Assembly (NCBI GenBank): GCA_007644065.1
Contig: VJWN01000009.1
Span: 124,001 to 188,000, forward strand
Direction of reading: 5' to 3'
DNA length: 64,000 nt
Source of the DNA: Margaritispora aquatica
Taxonomy: Eukaryota > Ascomycota > Leotiomycetes > Helotiales > Discinellaceae
The notes beneath the pieces were generated by a model. The model saw only the letters and a program-made list of their open reading frames with translations, searched no databases and had not been told where the DNA came from. Of this stretch, positions 34,901 to 45,170 are shown in pieces; position 1 is the stretch's first letter, and every line of letters begins with the position of its first letter. The translations under genes and the position numbers were made by a program.

Positions 34901-37713
34901 TGCCAATGGCATATACCATGTCTTGCAACCTATTCGTCGTCGTGAAGGCAAACATCTTCGAGCCTGCTCCAACCCTTGCTTCATTGGCGGAAAGACGGTT
35001 ACCATCACCTCCTAAACCGTTGGTCCACTCAACTACCTGGCTAAGAACTGATGGGAGAATCTAAACACAAGACGTCTTTAGCATCTGGAATATCAAACAC
35101 CATCAGTCCTCATACTATTGACTATACGGCTGCCTGTATTTCGAATAAAAAATGACAATGGCACTGAAAGATGAAGATCGATAAACGATGTTTCTAAAGG
35201 ATATGATAGTAAAGCTGCAATGACGAGCTCATCCACTTCCCGAAAATCGCTATGGGGAGGTTGATATTTATCTCGAAAGTCAAATATCCTCCACAGCTCG
35301 CTTAAAATAGCACGCGTCATCAACCAAGGCAGTCGATGATGGCCAAATGCCCTTCCTAACCCAACTGATTATGCTAGATTGAATATTTCTTTCACTTGTG
35401 CGAATTTGGGATGAACATACGTGATAACATACTAATCAAATGCTTTCATTGCACATTTCTTTGTATCAATCATCTATGAGGCGGAGACTCCCGACGTGGA
35501 GATCTCCAGTCTTCGAGACAATTTAATGAGAATAAAAGGCAAGGTGATGCTGACTATGCTCCTGGAAGACTCCCGAAGGTTCGAAGCACCCAACATTGGC
35601 ACAAATCCGTATGATGGACCGTGGAGGAGCTAGCTCTTCAGTCACACATCTTCACTCGGTCACGATCATCAAATGTCCTTGCATATGATAAACCTAAGTG
35701 GTTGTGACAAGGTGATTGATCTCATCACAATAAGATGGAATACATCGTTGATTCTGGTGGCGAAGAGGTCAAGGCCACGATGTATCAGTTGTTGACTAGA
35801 GAAAACCCGACCACATTCCCAACACAGTCGCCGTTCGCATTGTGGGATAGCGCTACTCTAGAAAGAACGATCAAATGAGCAATCTGACGAACCTGTCAAT
35901 ATATCCTGGCCTTCGTGGAAGGTGTCACCAAACCCTCGACAAGCTGTATTCACTTCCCTCTTCACGGAGTGAAAATAGTCATGTATGAAGGACGGAGAAG
36001 TCCAGAGGTGAGATCGGCCTCAGTCAGACATGGCGGCATCTTTTCTGATCGGCTCGGGGACATCATTACAGACAAGCTCAATGACAACATCCAGTAGGCG
36101 CCGATCTGACAAGATACGGATGGGATGTCGTGATAGATAAGACATAATTGTCTACAAGTGGCTCTTCATGATGACCATCTGATGATGTTGCTGCTGTTGT
36201 TGTCAATAAACTCGATATGACACGAATGACTGATCACGCCGTACCGAAACTGAACACGGCAACTAAGACCTCAATCTTTGGGGAATCGCTGATCTTATCA
36301 AAACATCTCGGTGCTGATTTGTTTGATGTAGTTCGCAATAATCAAGACAGTCTCGCCAAAACTGGGGAAATACCTACATAATGATGTGACAGGTCATCTT
36401 CGAGCGCAATACATGTCTCAACCCATTCTTTCGGCGAGATGATACCTTGCCGAGATTGCCGTGGCGGAATGAGGCAACATCTCAGTGTGGTCAAACAATG
36501 AAGTGGTGATCATCCTCGTGAAATTTAAGCCGCAAGTGATGTGATTCATGAATCATGGGCTGATGAGCCGTTTGCTCAGATTTCCATGTCATTAGATCGT
36601 CGCCATGTATTTCCATAAAGTCGCACATTTAGCGCAGATGCGGAGAGCTTCTCTTCTATAAAATATTGACCATTTCTGTCGCGAATGAAGTAGGTTCTCA
36701 CTTTCATTGTCTCCATGATGTGATGTCGTTGCGCTTTTCCTGCCGCCCCAATTTGAGGTAGCGGGGCTTCGAAAGCGGCACCAGATTTAATTCTTGTTGA
36801 TTGGGTGAGAGGAACTTGAAATGATGAATGATGAGGCGAAGTCAAGTTGTGATCTGAGCATAGCCTCAAAAGAAAACAACTTCATGAGATCTCGTGTTTG
36901 AGGCATTTCTTCGCTCAAATTTTCTGTCTTGTTGCTGGCATCGAATTCTTTGGCTTTGGAATCGCACAGGTCTAATCTTGTGGGCTTCATGGACATGGAC
37001 AGGTCTAACCTGGGGCTGATATCCACCACTGCGAGTAGTATCAAGGCCAAATCTGGTTGAGGTCTCTTCACGAGGAGAGCTTTGGAGTCCCTAGAGGAAG
37101 TCAACTTCGAATCATCCATATCTTCCGAAGCTTCCGGTGTGGATGATTGCCGTTGGTGATCGATTGGAAATTCTCCTGCGGCCACTCTCGCTCAGCCCAG
37201 TTACTGCCACCAAGATATATGGAACAGCTTCAAGGAGAGTCCGTCTTTAAGAGTTCGATATATTTTTTTTTCGAGGCCAACTTATAGATCCAATGCTTCG
37301 AAGCAGAGAGGATGAAGAAACGCAGAGCAAAGGTAGCGCACTATCGACTACCAAAGAAGGCTTGTGTGGAGGCCGAGGTTGAAGCCAACAATTACTGTCC
37401 AGGTGAAGAATATCTCTGTGACATCTGAAGCAGGAGGAAATCTGACCTGGAGGCTCAAATTTTACGATCAAGGACACGGAGACATATTCTTGAAGAGGTG
37501 CGAATACTCGAAGGCTCAAGGCAACTTTCTTATCCTTATCGGGTGCCTCTGGTGACGCGATTTGGGACCATTTGCCAAATAGTTTAGGGGAGTCAGGGAG
37601 GTGCCTTGCGTCAAACGTTTTTATAAAAGTTTGTATTTGTTTGATTCATCATTTGGCTTGTTGCCTTTTTGAGGCTTGACAAATAACCATATTTAGCGAG
37701 TCACCTGTGCAGC
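31944..37713. other. Gene-poor stretch (5.8 kb)
   Basis: 3' flank of the C2H2 gene and spacer before the F-box gene. Open frames are short and mostly overlap each other on opposite strands; none shows a domain. On the minus strand 37185-36787 there is a 132-codon frame starting with GTG and preceded by an in-frame TGA, so no ATG is available. On the plus strand 37288-37586 a coding-like frame is split by one TGA (37426-37428). Confidence 0.45.
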
Positions 37714-39912
37714 TTGACAAAGGCGTCACCGACAGTCATTGAAATGGCTCTTCCATCTTATGAATCGAGCTTCTTGTATGGAGGAGATGTTAGAATACAC
37801 ATTAGACCCTTCCTTGACCTGCCATCCATTCGCAGTCTCCTTTTGGTGAATAGGCAATTTTATGCTATATATAGTGCTTGGCTATGGAATGATCCTTTGA
37901 AGTGGGTAGTTGATACTTCAAAGCCTTTCAGTAAGTCACATTCACAGTCACTGTCTTCTAGCTCCTGGACTGACTCAACATCAGGCAATGTGGTCAAGTT
38001 TATGCGAATAGCCAGGGGATGCCGAAAGTGTACTCGTGATCTTGTAAATACACTTGATTTCCGTGCTCTTCAAGCCCTCTCAAACAATCCCTGGTATAGG
38101 AGGGATTTTAATCTGCACGAAACAACAATCTCATACGAATGGATTGGACGTCATCAGTCTATGTTCGCCAATCTCCGCTTCGTGGTGCTTGATGGTTTAC
38201 GAGTGGGCGAAGAAGTCAACTTTTATTCTCGTGCGCCAGGCAGTAACCAACCAAAAGAAACATTTCGCCCATTGCTGTTAAGTTATCAGGGCCTTCATAT
38301 CGACGTGTCCAGACCCATCGGGCCTCTTGTCAAAGAAGGACTTATGTTCTTAAACATCTCAAGCACCTCTCGACCAGAGCCCTGGATACGAGCAATGCAG
38401 GAGACAAACTTTCGAAATCTTCGGATCATCAAGCTGTACGATATGCGACTTAGCAACCTAGCTTTTCCATACCATTTGCTAAAACACAATGTTCTCAAAC
38501 TGTGGAGTCTGGATGTACGGGATAATCTCCTCGCCGATTTATTTATTGCTGTGCTGTATAAAGAGATTTTCCAAGGAAATGGATTCGCAGCGTATGCAAG
38601 GCGTTTGCATCCTCCCCCAGAGCCAATTTGCCTTGGAGGGGACGAAGAGCTTTATGACGATGTACCTCTCTACACGATAGCAGATTTTGATTACCAGGTT
38701 CCGCCTTTCAACACTATTGTTCCTATGCGTGACGATAGCTTAGATGGATTTATGAAATACACACGGCGCAGTGGCAGGATGACCTCGGATCCTATGCATA
38801 CACTCACAAGAGATGACATCTACATGCGGCTTACGGGATTGACGCACCTTTACCTTTCTGGTAATAAACTAACCACCGACGGGGTACACGAACTTTTTAG
38901 GCTTGAAAACAATCGACTCCAAGTTCTCGATGTTGGCTCACCACAAGTGCCCTACCATAGTGTTTACATTAAATATTCTGGCCTTTGCTACGTCAACTCT
39001 ACTTCATTTGCGGTAGTGAATTGTACCAATTACCTGAAGCGGAAGAATGGAAGTCGGATCGAGAAATTACGAATACATCATGCATTAGTGACTCTCGTCC
39101 CAACCGTCGTGCACAACACTCTCAGCCAGGGATACCGCCTCGACCGTCTTGAGGAGGCAGAGAACTCATCGCTCCTTTACCCAAAGGTCTGGGGTCCAGC
39201 ATTCAGACCACAAGACAGCTATCGACTGCGCGAACTCACGCTCACAGACATACCGACCAAATCGTATGGTACCATAATTAAACGTCTCACCACCTTCCTC
39301 ACGCTCTGCTACGAGCAAGAGGCCCTCCTAACACAAGCTCGTAACAGACCGCAGCAACAACACTACCGCGCGCCACCTCTGCTCTCTGGTCTTCGCGTAT
39401 TAAAACTAGAATTCTTGCATCCGTGCCTCGAGCCACCAAACGCTCGTGCCGGCGCTGTATCTTCCTCGTCTACCTGGGGTTCCGATTATGCCTCAGTATC
39501 GGGGGATAGAGACGCAGATGCATTTACTTCGAGCGCTTCAGGAGATTTCTCCTTCTTCTCGGATAGTCGCAGGCCAGCTGCTGCAAGATCGAGCTCTTTA
39601 CCTCGGCGTGCAAGTGAGCAACTTGACGCAGCGCTTCCGATTAGGGTCTCGAGGACTGGTGAGGGTTCGAGTAGACTGGCTGATGGGATGGGTGATATAG
39701 GCGTGCGAGGAGGACGTCAGGGGTATTTGGAAGTACGTGGTAGTCATGGAGGAGATGGAGCGAGTGAAGGTCAAGGAGAGGTATGGCCGAAGGATGTGGT
39801 TGAAGAGCTGAAGCGGTTTAGGTTGCTAAGACCAAGATGGAGTGGGGATTTGGTAATCGTTAGACCTAAGGCTCCCGAAGAAGGAGGGAATGGGCTGATG
39901 GGTTGGCAATAA
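37714..39912 (+). CDS. F-box / leucine-rich-repeat-like protein
   Basis: Single exon of 732 residues. An F-box-like segment at about residues 14-60 (IRPFLDLPSIRSLLLVNRQF then YSAWLWNDPLKWV) is followed by weak leucine-rich repeats, the clearest being LTGLTHLYLSGNKLTTDGVH and RLQVLDVGSPQ near 370-410, then LRELTLTDIP near 505. F-box proteins hold substrates for SCF ubiquitin ligases, so this is probably an SCF adaptor; the target is unknown. The C-terminal 170 residues start with a Ser-rich low-complexity segment (SSSSTWGSDYASVSG) and end with a short conserved-looking block, ELKRFRLLRPRWSGDLVIVR. The first ATG is taken; M11 at 37744 lies just before the F-box and is an alternative. No intron is needed. 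The gene is followed 440 bases later by a tRNA on the other strand. Confidence 0.75.
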   Translation: MTKASPTVIEMALPSYESSFLYGGDVRIHIRPFLDLPSIRSLLLVNRQFYAIYSAWLWNDPLKWVVDTSKPFSKSHSQSLSSSSWTDSTSGNVVKFMRIARGCRKCTRDLVNTLDFRALQALSNNPWYRRDFNLHETTISYEWIGRHQSMFANLRFVVLDGLRVGEEVNFYSRAPGSNQPKETFRPLLLSYQGLHIDVSRPIGPLVKEGLMFLNISSTSRPEPWIRAMQETNFRNLRIIKLYDMRLSNLAFPYHLLKHNVLKLWSLDVRDNLLADLFIAVLYKEIFQGNGFAAYARRLHPPPEPICLGGDEELYDDVPLYTIADFDYQVPPFNTIVPMRDDSLDGFMKYTRRSGRMTSDPMHTLTRDDIYMRLTGLTHLYLSGNKLTTDGVHELFRLENNRLQVLDVGSPQVPYHSVYIKYSGLCYVNSTSFAVVNCTNYLKRKNGSRIEKLRIHHALVTLVPTVVHNTLSQGYRLDRLEEAENSSLLYPKVWGPAFRPQDSYRLRELTLTDIPTKSYGTIIKRLTTFLTLCYEQEALLTQARNRPQQQHYRAPPLLSGLRVLKLEFLHPCLEPPNARAGAVSSSSTWGSDYASVSGDRDADAFTSSASGDFSFFSDSRRPAAARSSSLPRRASEQLDAALPIRVSRTGEGSSRLADGMGDIGVRGGRQGYLEVRGSHGGDGASEGQGEVWPKDVVEELKRFRLLRPRWSGDLVIVRPKAPEEGGNGLMGWQ

Positions 39913-40312
39913 GTGAACGATAGCATAACCACAATAGTTATAATGCAGTCATGTATAATGTGGCCACCAGAGTATATTGGCATCACCTACCCCTCAGTCA
40001 TTGCGACAATCGAATTCTCACCTTTTATTACATTTTGTTTCTAGGGCAAAATAGAATAGAGATTGGCTTTGGAATGAATGGAATGGATATCAGTCAAGCA
40101 TCCACGTGATCATTCAGACTCTCCATTCCCATCCCACCACCCCACCATGATTTTTTCCTCAAGGCAAATTTTTTTTTTTTTTTTTTTGGAGTTCACAAAG
40201 GAATAAACTACATCGCTTGCTTTGCCTTTGCCTTCCAATGTTTTCGTATGCCTGACAATTCCCCTCCCATTAATGTCACTAAAATTATCATATTAAAAGA
40301 TTACAAAAAGGG
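39913..40312. other. Intergenic, contains a T19 run
   Basis: Short spacer between the F-box gene and the tRNA-Lys. Its only notable content is a run of 19 T residues at 40169-40187. No gene is seen. Confidence 0.6.
40169..40187. repeat. Homopolymer T19
   Basis: Nineteen consecutive T residues on the plus strand. Its length is likely to vary between assemblies because of sequencing error or slippage. Confidence 0.9.
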
Positions 40313-40320
40313 AAAAAAAA
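40313..40320 (-). terminator. Pol III terminator of tRNA-Lys
   Basis: Eight A residues on the plus strand give a T8 run on the tRNA strand, 33 bases past the tRNA 3' end. It is the first T run long enough to stop Pol III. Confidence 0.7.
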
Positions 40321-40353
40321 TAAGGACTGTTGATTAGAGATCCTCGGGGATTG

Positions 40354-40500
40354 AGCCCGAGGTGGGGCTCGAACTGAGATTCCTGTTAGTATTGATTTGA
40401 TGCGACGTCATGAGAATGTGAGCTTACCCCACGACCTTGAGGTGCCTTTAGAACTGCTGTTCTTAAGAGCCACACGCTCTACCGATTGAGCTACCCGGGC
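40354..40500 (-). tRNA. tRNA-Lys(CUU) with two introns, one in the T arm
   Basis: The minus strand gives a complete tRNA of 73 nt after removal of 20 and 54 nt. The acceptor stem is GCCCGGG with CTCGGGC (seven pairs, one wobble) and discriminator T. The D arm is GCTC-AATCGGTA-GAGC and the A box TAGCTCAATCGG. The anticodon stem TGTGG pairs with CCTCA with one T-T mismatch, and the loop CTCTTA..A has anticodon CTT. The first intron, 20 nt at 37/38 (standard site), contains an AGAAC-AGCA-GTTCT hairpin. The variable loop is AGGTC and the T stem GTGGG with CCCAC. The T loop TTCGAGC is separated from the T stem by a 54-nt insertion (40374-40427). The last G of this insertion keeps the B box GTTCGAGCC intact for Pol III. 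A T8 terminator follows. It could also be a non-functional copy, though every other element is well preserved. Confidence 0.85.
40374..40427 (-). other. 54-nt GT-AG intron-like insertion in the T arm of tRNA-Lys
   Basis: On the tRNA strand the insertion begins GTAAGC, carries the box TACTAAC 11 bases before its end, and finishes CTCAG. Its length is the same as the mRNA introns around it (46-61 nt). Exact removal joins G53 to T54 and restores GTGGG-TTCGAGC-CCCAC. These are all the marks of a spliceosomal intron. tRNA introns normally lie at 37/38 and are cut by the tRNA endonuclease. Confidence 0.7.
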
Positions 40501-40906
40501 AGGTTGGATATTTGTTGCAGTTGACGGAGACAGTATGGTTTATGAATGTCGCATGCTAGTGGGACGAGGAGAGTTTTTTTTTCCCGCACAAGCTAGGGTA
40601 CCTAGGGTGATATGTGGATAACCGTCAGGTAAGGTACCAAGGGAGTGCTTGATACCTACCAAACCCGAAGAGAAACCGTCGCTGGGATTGATAAGTTGCT
40701 CTAGGTAGTTTTTGGAAACCCTTGGTATGTTATTCGTAAGGTGGTTAAAAAATTTCCAAACCGCTCACAATGACACTCACAATTCAGGATTCGCAATAAA
40801 AGCAACGCTCGATTTGAATGCTAAAGCCAGCTACAAAATGCTACCTTTCAACCCAAATGCACCTATATATGCCCCTCCATGCAATGCAAACGCCATCGTT
40901 GTATCA
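40501..40906. other. Intergenic between tRNA-Lys and the Elg1 gene
   Basis: About 400 bases with the tRNA upstream flank and the 3' flank of the minus-strand Elg1-type gene. Overlapping plus-strand frames here are antisense to the 3' end of that gene and are not called. Confidence 0.5.
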
Positions 40907-43900
40907 TCATTCCTCGCTATCTACGTCCGTCGTGCTCTCTGTTCGTCCAGTCCCCATACTCCCACTACTCGCTCTCCTATTCTCTAAACCAGCTGTCGCT
41001 TCCTTCTCAGCCTCCACCTGTGCCACAGAAGCATCCATCCATGCCTGCATTCCAGTTCTTGCGACAAGAAACGAATTCAGCTGATCATTGAAATATCTCT
41101 CCCTTCGTGTCTCCCTCCTGGCACCGCCTTCTAAAGCACTCATTGCAGCACGCGTCTTTCGCATTCGCTTGCCAGGGTGCCCACCTTCACTCAGGAGGTT
41201 GCTCATCCGAATGCGATCCTGTGCAAGACGAGCATCGTAGGCGATAATGGAGCGTACATATGGCGCCACATCTTCCATAATGGGCGCAAATGTGCCTGAA
41301 AACACTGAGATCATATATGGTTTCTCAGAATTTGAGAGGGACTCAAAAGCATGGTCAATATGATGGCGTTGCATCCCTTCTCCGGTTGACGTTGCTTGCT
41401 TTCGAATCATTTGCATCAGTGTGGCTTCACCCATACGATCCAACTCGGTTGGAACTTCCAAGTCATGCTTGACATGCTGGTGGACCTGGAGATATGCTCT
41501 CGCTCGCGATCGTAGCCACAATGACAGATGTTTCATTCCACTTGACTCGATGATTGGAGAAGCTTCAAGCATTTTAAAGGGAAGAACGTACCCATCAATG
41601 GCCTTTTGAGTGGGCCTGAGGGTGCTTGTGTCGAGGACAATGTCTAGATCTGTCGCCATCGTCCCGCAAGATATCAGATCTGCGTCACTCATTCTTTCAG
41701 CAAAGTCTTCATACATAGACAAAGCAGCGGGATGATGCTGTCCGCTCGCCCATTTAGCCATATCCAAATTTGATTGCCAATCACCAGCATCAAGTTGCCA
41801 GTTATCCCATGACTCATGCAGCATCTCTTCCTCAATATCGAGGTGGTGCAAATGGCTTTCAAGGCAGTCTTGACTCAGACAGCCCATCCCAGCCTGATAT
41901 GTGTCTTCACTGGTGATTCGAATTGTTTGCCCGTCTTTGTCTGCGTCACTTCGAGGATAATGCGAATGGAACCAATCCAAGCCGCCGCGAACACTTCCAA
42001 CACCGAATTGGCACCAGAAATTCAGATCTGTTAGAGATGCTCGCAGGTCTAGACCTCTAGTTTCATATAGACTTTGTACAGCTTTACGTTTCAATACATG
42101 TCCTTCGCAAGCGGCTACCATGAGCATGTAGTCAACAGCGAGGTGTGCAGGAGGTGGCGTGAAGCGGAGAATGCCCTGAAGAGCTAGAAGCGAGGTATCG
42201 ATCAAAGACTCGTCGTTGCAAGTAAATACAATAGGCCGTTTCGATGTCTGGATGAGATTCAGTATTGTTGGCCAGAATTGAGTATCTTCCTTGTAAAGAA
42301 CATCGACTTCCTCAATCAGAATTAGTGATTGTTTCTTGTCCCGTGGTGGCAATCGAGAGGTGCTTGTTGCTTTACTAGTCCCTGGTTTCTCAATGGGTGT
42401 CTTTATTGGGTTTTGTCTTGGCTTCGTTGGTTGCGAGGTGAAAAATGAGTTCATGGTTACTTGTCGCCCACTTTGTAAATCGTTGACGAGAGCGTCGTCA
42501 ATTATCTTCTCGTCCGAATTCAAGTCCTCGGAATTGTAAGTAGTCGCATGTTGAACAAGATGATTCCTAGTCATGTCACCAACTTTGTCATTGATGTCCT
42601 TGCCGCTGCGGCGACTACCTGAGTTAATCTCGAATACCTCAAACCCAAGCTCTTTGGCCACCGCATAGACTGAAGCAGTCTTCCCGCATCCATGAGGTCC
42701 GCTGATTAAAATGGCGTTTTTTGGTCTTCCACTTTCTTTTGATAAGCCTTTCACAAATGATTTCTTCATTTTGTTTGGAGATACTTCGGAATCGTTCTCT
42801 GAAGTTTCATATTGAACAAATTCATCCTCGTCACTAGAGATCACGAATCCATCTAGTTTCTTGGTTTTGCGTTTTCGTTTAGCCACTTTTGGGGGTAGAG
42901 AAGGACCACCTGAATTTACCACAGCATTAACCGTGAGTGCATTCAGCCACCCCTTTAGTATCAATACCTCATCTCTGACTTGGAGAACTTCGGCGGCACT
43001 TTGCGGGGCATATTTGGAAATCCATGCTTGATTCTCACATTGGCCTTTATCAAAAGCGGAAAGCGAAGTTGCGATTGCAGCATAGCATTTGGTCAAGGCG
43101 TGATGTATTGGAGCTGGTTTGAGACCTCTAAGCTGAATCTCATCGTCACTCGAGCTCTCATCGGCAGCTCCATTCATACGAAGTTGGGATCTTGAGTGTA
43201 ATTCCTTTCGTACGCGTCTTTGGATGCTGATACCAGATTCCTTATGTTTGACAGCTGTGCGAAGACCTGGGGGAACAACAGGATACTCGTCTAGATCAAT
43301 ATCTGTAATACTCTTTGCAATTCCATTAATATGCAGAGCACCTGCCAAGACATCAATGACGTACTCTGAGATTTGGATCTCTGTAGCTGTGCCTTTGGCC
43401 TTCTTAGATTTTGCAGGCAGTGGTGAGACAAAATTTGAGTGAGGTCCTGGCAATACCACGTTGTTGCCTCGAATATGCAGCATGCCATCCCACGGCCACG
43501 CAGGCTCCACAGCGCCGGGGAATTTGACCAATTTTGCAGTATTGCCAAAGCCAGAAAACACAACATTAGGTGTGGCACTTGAAACCCTGGCATTGCTTCC
43601 CTGGGCTTTGGATGGCGAAGAGATCAAGGTGACGTCAATGAGTGCCTCGTTTTTTGGTGGTAATATCCGAGGGATCTTTCTAGGCGCAAGCTTTCCTAAG
43701 AAGAGTGGATGTACAGACTTCATGGATTGCCCAGCTGGAACATGCTTGATTGCGTTGGATACGCTATTTATTTGTGTCTGTCGTATCAGCTTTGATCGAG
43801 CGACATCCAGCTTCACACTGTTGAGAATCTGGTCGATTCTGGAACCGAGGCTTGAGTTGTACTTTATTATCACCAATTGTGATTTAGGCTGCTTTCCACG

Positions 43901-44715
43901 CCCTTTCTTCTTTTTCGGATTCACCTCTTGAGGGGGTTCTGCAACTACTGGCTTACGAGGAGGTGAGCCAAAAGTGCCTGTTTTAGGGTTCAATTGTAAA
44001 ACCTTCCTTGGTTTGTTCCCAGGAGCAGAACCGGCCTGTCTTGTCCTGGCATTTGATGAGAGCTCAGGATTTAGGTCTCCCCGATCACTAACAGAGGACC
44101 TAGGCCCGGATTCGGTGCTCGCGGGATTCTCAACAGACACATTGCTCACAAACGCCTGCCCATTGGTCTCCAGATCTGCATGGATTTGCACATCGACTGT
44201 ATCGCTTACTCTGCCTATCCTCCAGTCTGTAACAATGTCGCTTTTCTCCACTGTTCTGGTAATAGGATCCAGCAGACTTGAGGCATAATTTGGTGGTTCT
44301 GAAGTAGCTATCCTTTCCGTTTGTTTAGGTATAGGGGGCTGTTCATCTGCACTTGTGTGTTCCTTTCCATCCAAAGATGCAGTCCTCCGTCGCTTTCGTC
44401 TACTGTTGTTTGGATCCACCTCAAGAAGCTCTGCGTGATTTTGTGAAGATGCATATCCATTGACCCCAGGAGTTGTAATAGTCTCTGGCCCTGACACTTT
44501 TGACCTCTTGCCTGCCCGTATAGATTTTGTATTCGCATTCTGACTTTGAGTATCGAAATTCAATTCCTTGGAGCTCTGCGATTGTTTGGTATCCTTTGCT
44601 TCTGCAATCTCTTAGTACCTCCCCTACTAGGAACAAATTAATCTATTGATGACATACTGGCACCTTTCTGAAATATAGGAAACACTCCCTTCCGATCCTC
44701 GTTCAACTCCCCCAT
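40907..44715 (-). CDS. Elg1/ATAD5-type PCNA-unloading clamp loader large subunit
   Basis: Elg1/ATAD5 replaces Rfc1 in an RFC-like complex that removes PCNA from DNA after replication; it acts in the nucleus. Two exons: 44715-44658 and 44601-40907, with a 56-nt phase-1 intron (GTATGT...TTGCAG). The product is 1250 residues. The unspliced frame has no ATG near its start, and splicing gives a proper MGELNEDRKG start. The first half is disordered and basic (KKKKGRGK, RRKRRR). The AAA domain carries Walker A GPHGCGKT at about 654-661, Walker B LILIEEVDVL at about 779-788 and sensor-1-like VFTCND, matching the Elg1 form with EEVD. The remaining C-terminal part is the all-helical collar region. A motif VFPIFQK at residues 11-17 resembles PCNA-binding sequences. 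It is divergent from the Utp8-type gene with 455 bases between the two starts. Confidence 0.87.
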
Positions 44716-45170
44716 ACTTGTTTCCACCAGAACTGGCATTCAATGTCGAGGACTTAATCTGGCCCGATACCAGAGCGCGTGTTCTACGCGACCTGGAGGG
44801 TAGAAAGTGAAGTTATCATGCCTATAATTCCCTATAACGGCTATGTCTTTGGTTATTTTTGTGGTTATGTCTCATTGAATGGTAATAGGTCAAAGATAGG
44901 AGTTCTGAATGATTGAATTAGAGAAGAATTGAAGGGTTTGGATATAAATCAAAAAGCTGTTTAATTCATGGTGATGCCTGTCACTTTTCAATTAAAGGCG
45001 TGTCTTTGTCGCGACAACCACTTCGGCTCCGGATTAACCATCTCCGGCGCTAGGCCAATCAGCATCCGAAATATGGGGCACCAGAAATAATTTCTCGACC
45101 AGCTTCATTATTTTGGGAAAGATTGCGGGCAATATTGCAGGAATTCGCAATTGCCCAACAACACAATAAA
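44716..45170. promoter_or_regulatory. Divergent promoter of the Elg1- and Utp8-type genes
   Basis: A 455-base region between two start codons facing away from each other, so it must hold both core promoters. No specific factor site is claimed. Confidence 0.6.

Noticed and set aside
36787..37185. 132-codon minus frame
   Set aside because: It has only a GTG start with an in-frame TGA just upstream, no domain and no splice partner.
40406..40500. Single larger intron model for tRNA-Lys, using TCACA inside the insertion as the 3' anticodon stem
   Set aside because: TCACA pairs perfectly with TGTGG, but then no T stem is left to pair with CCCAC. The two-intron model keeps a normal variable loop and T stem.
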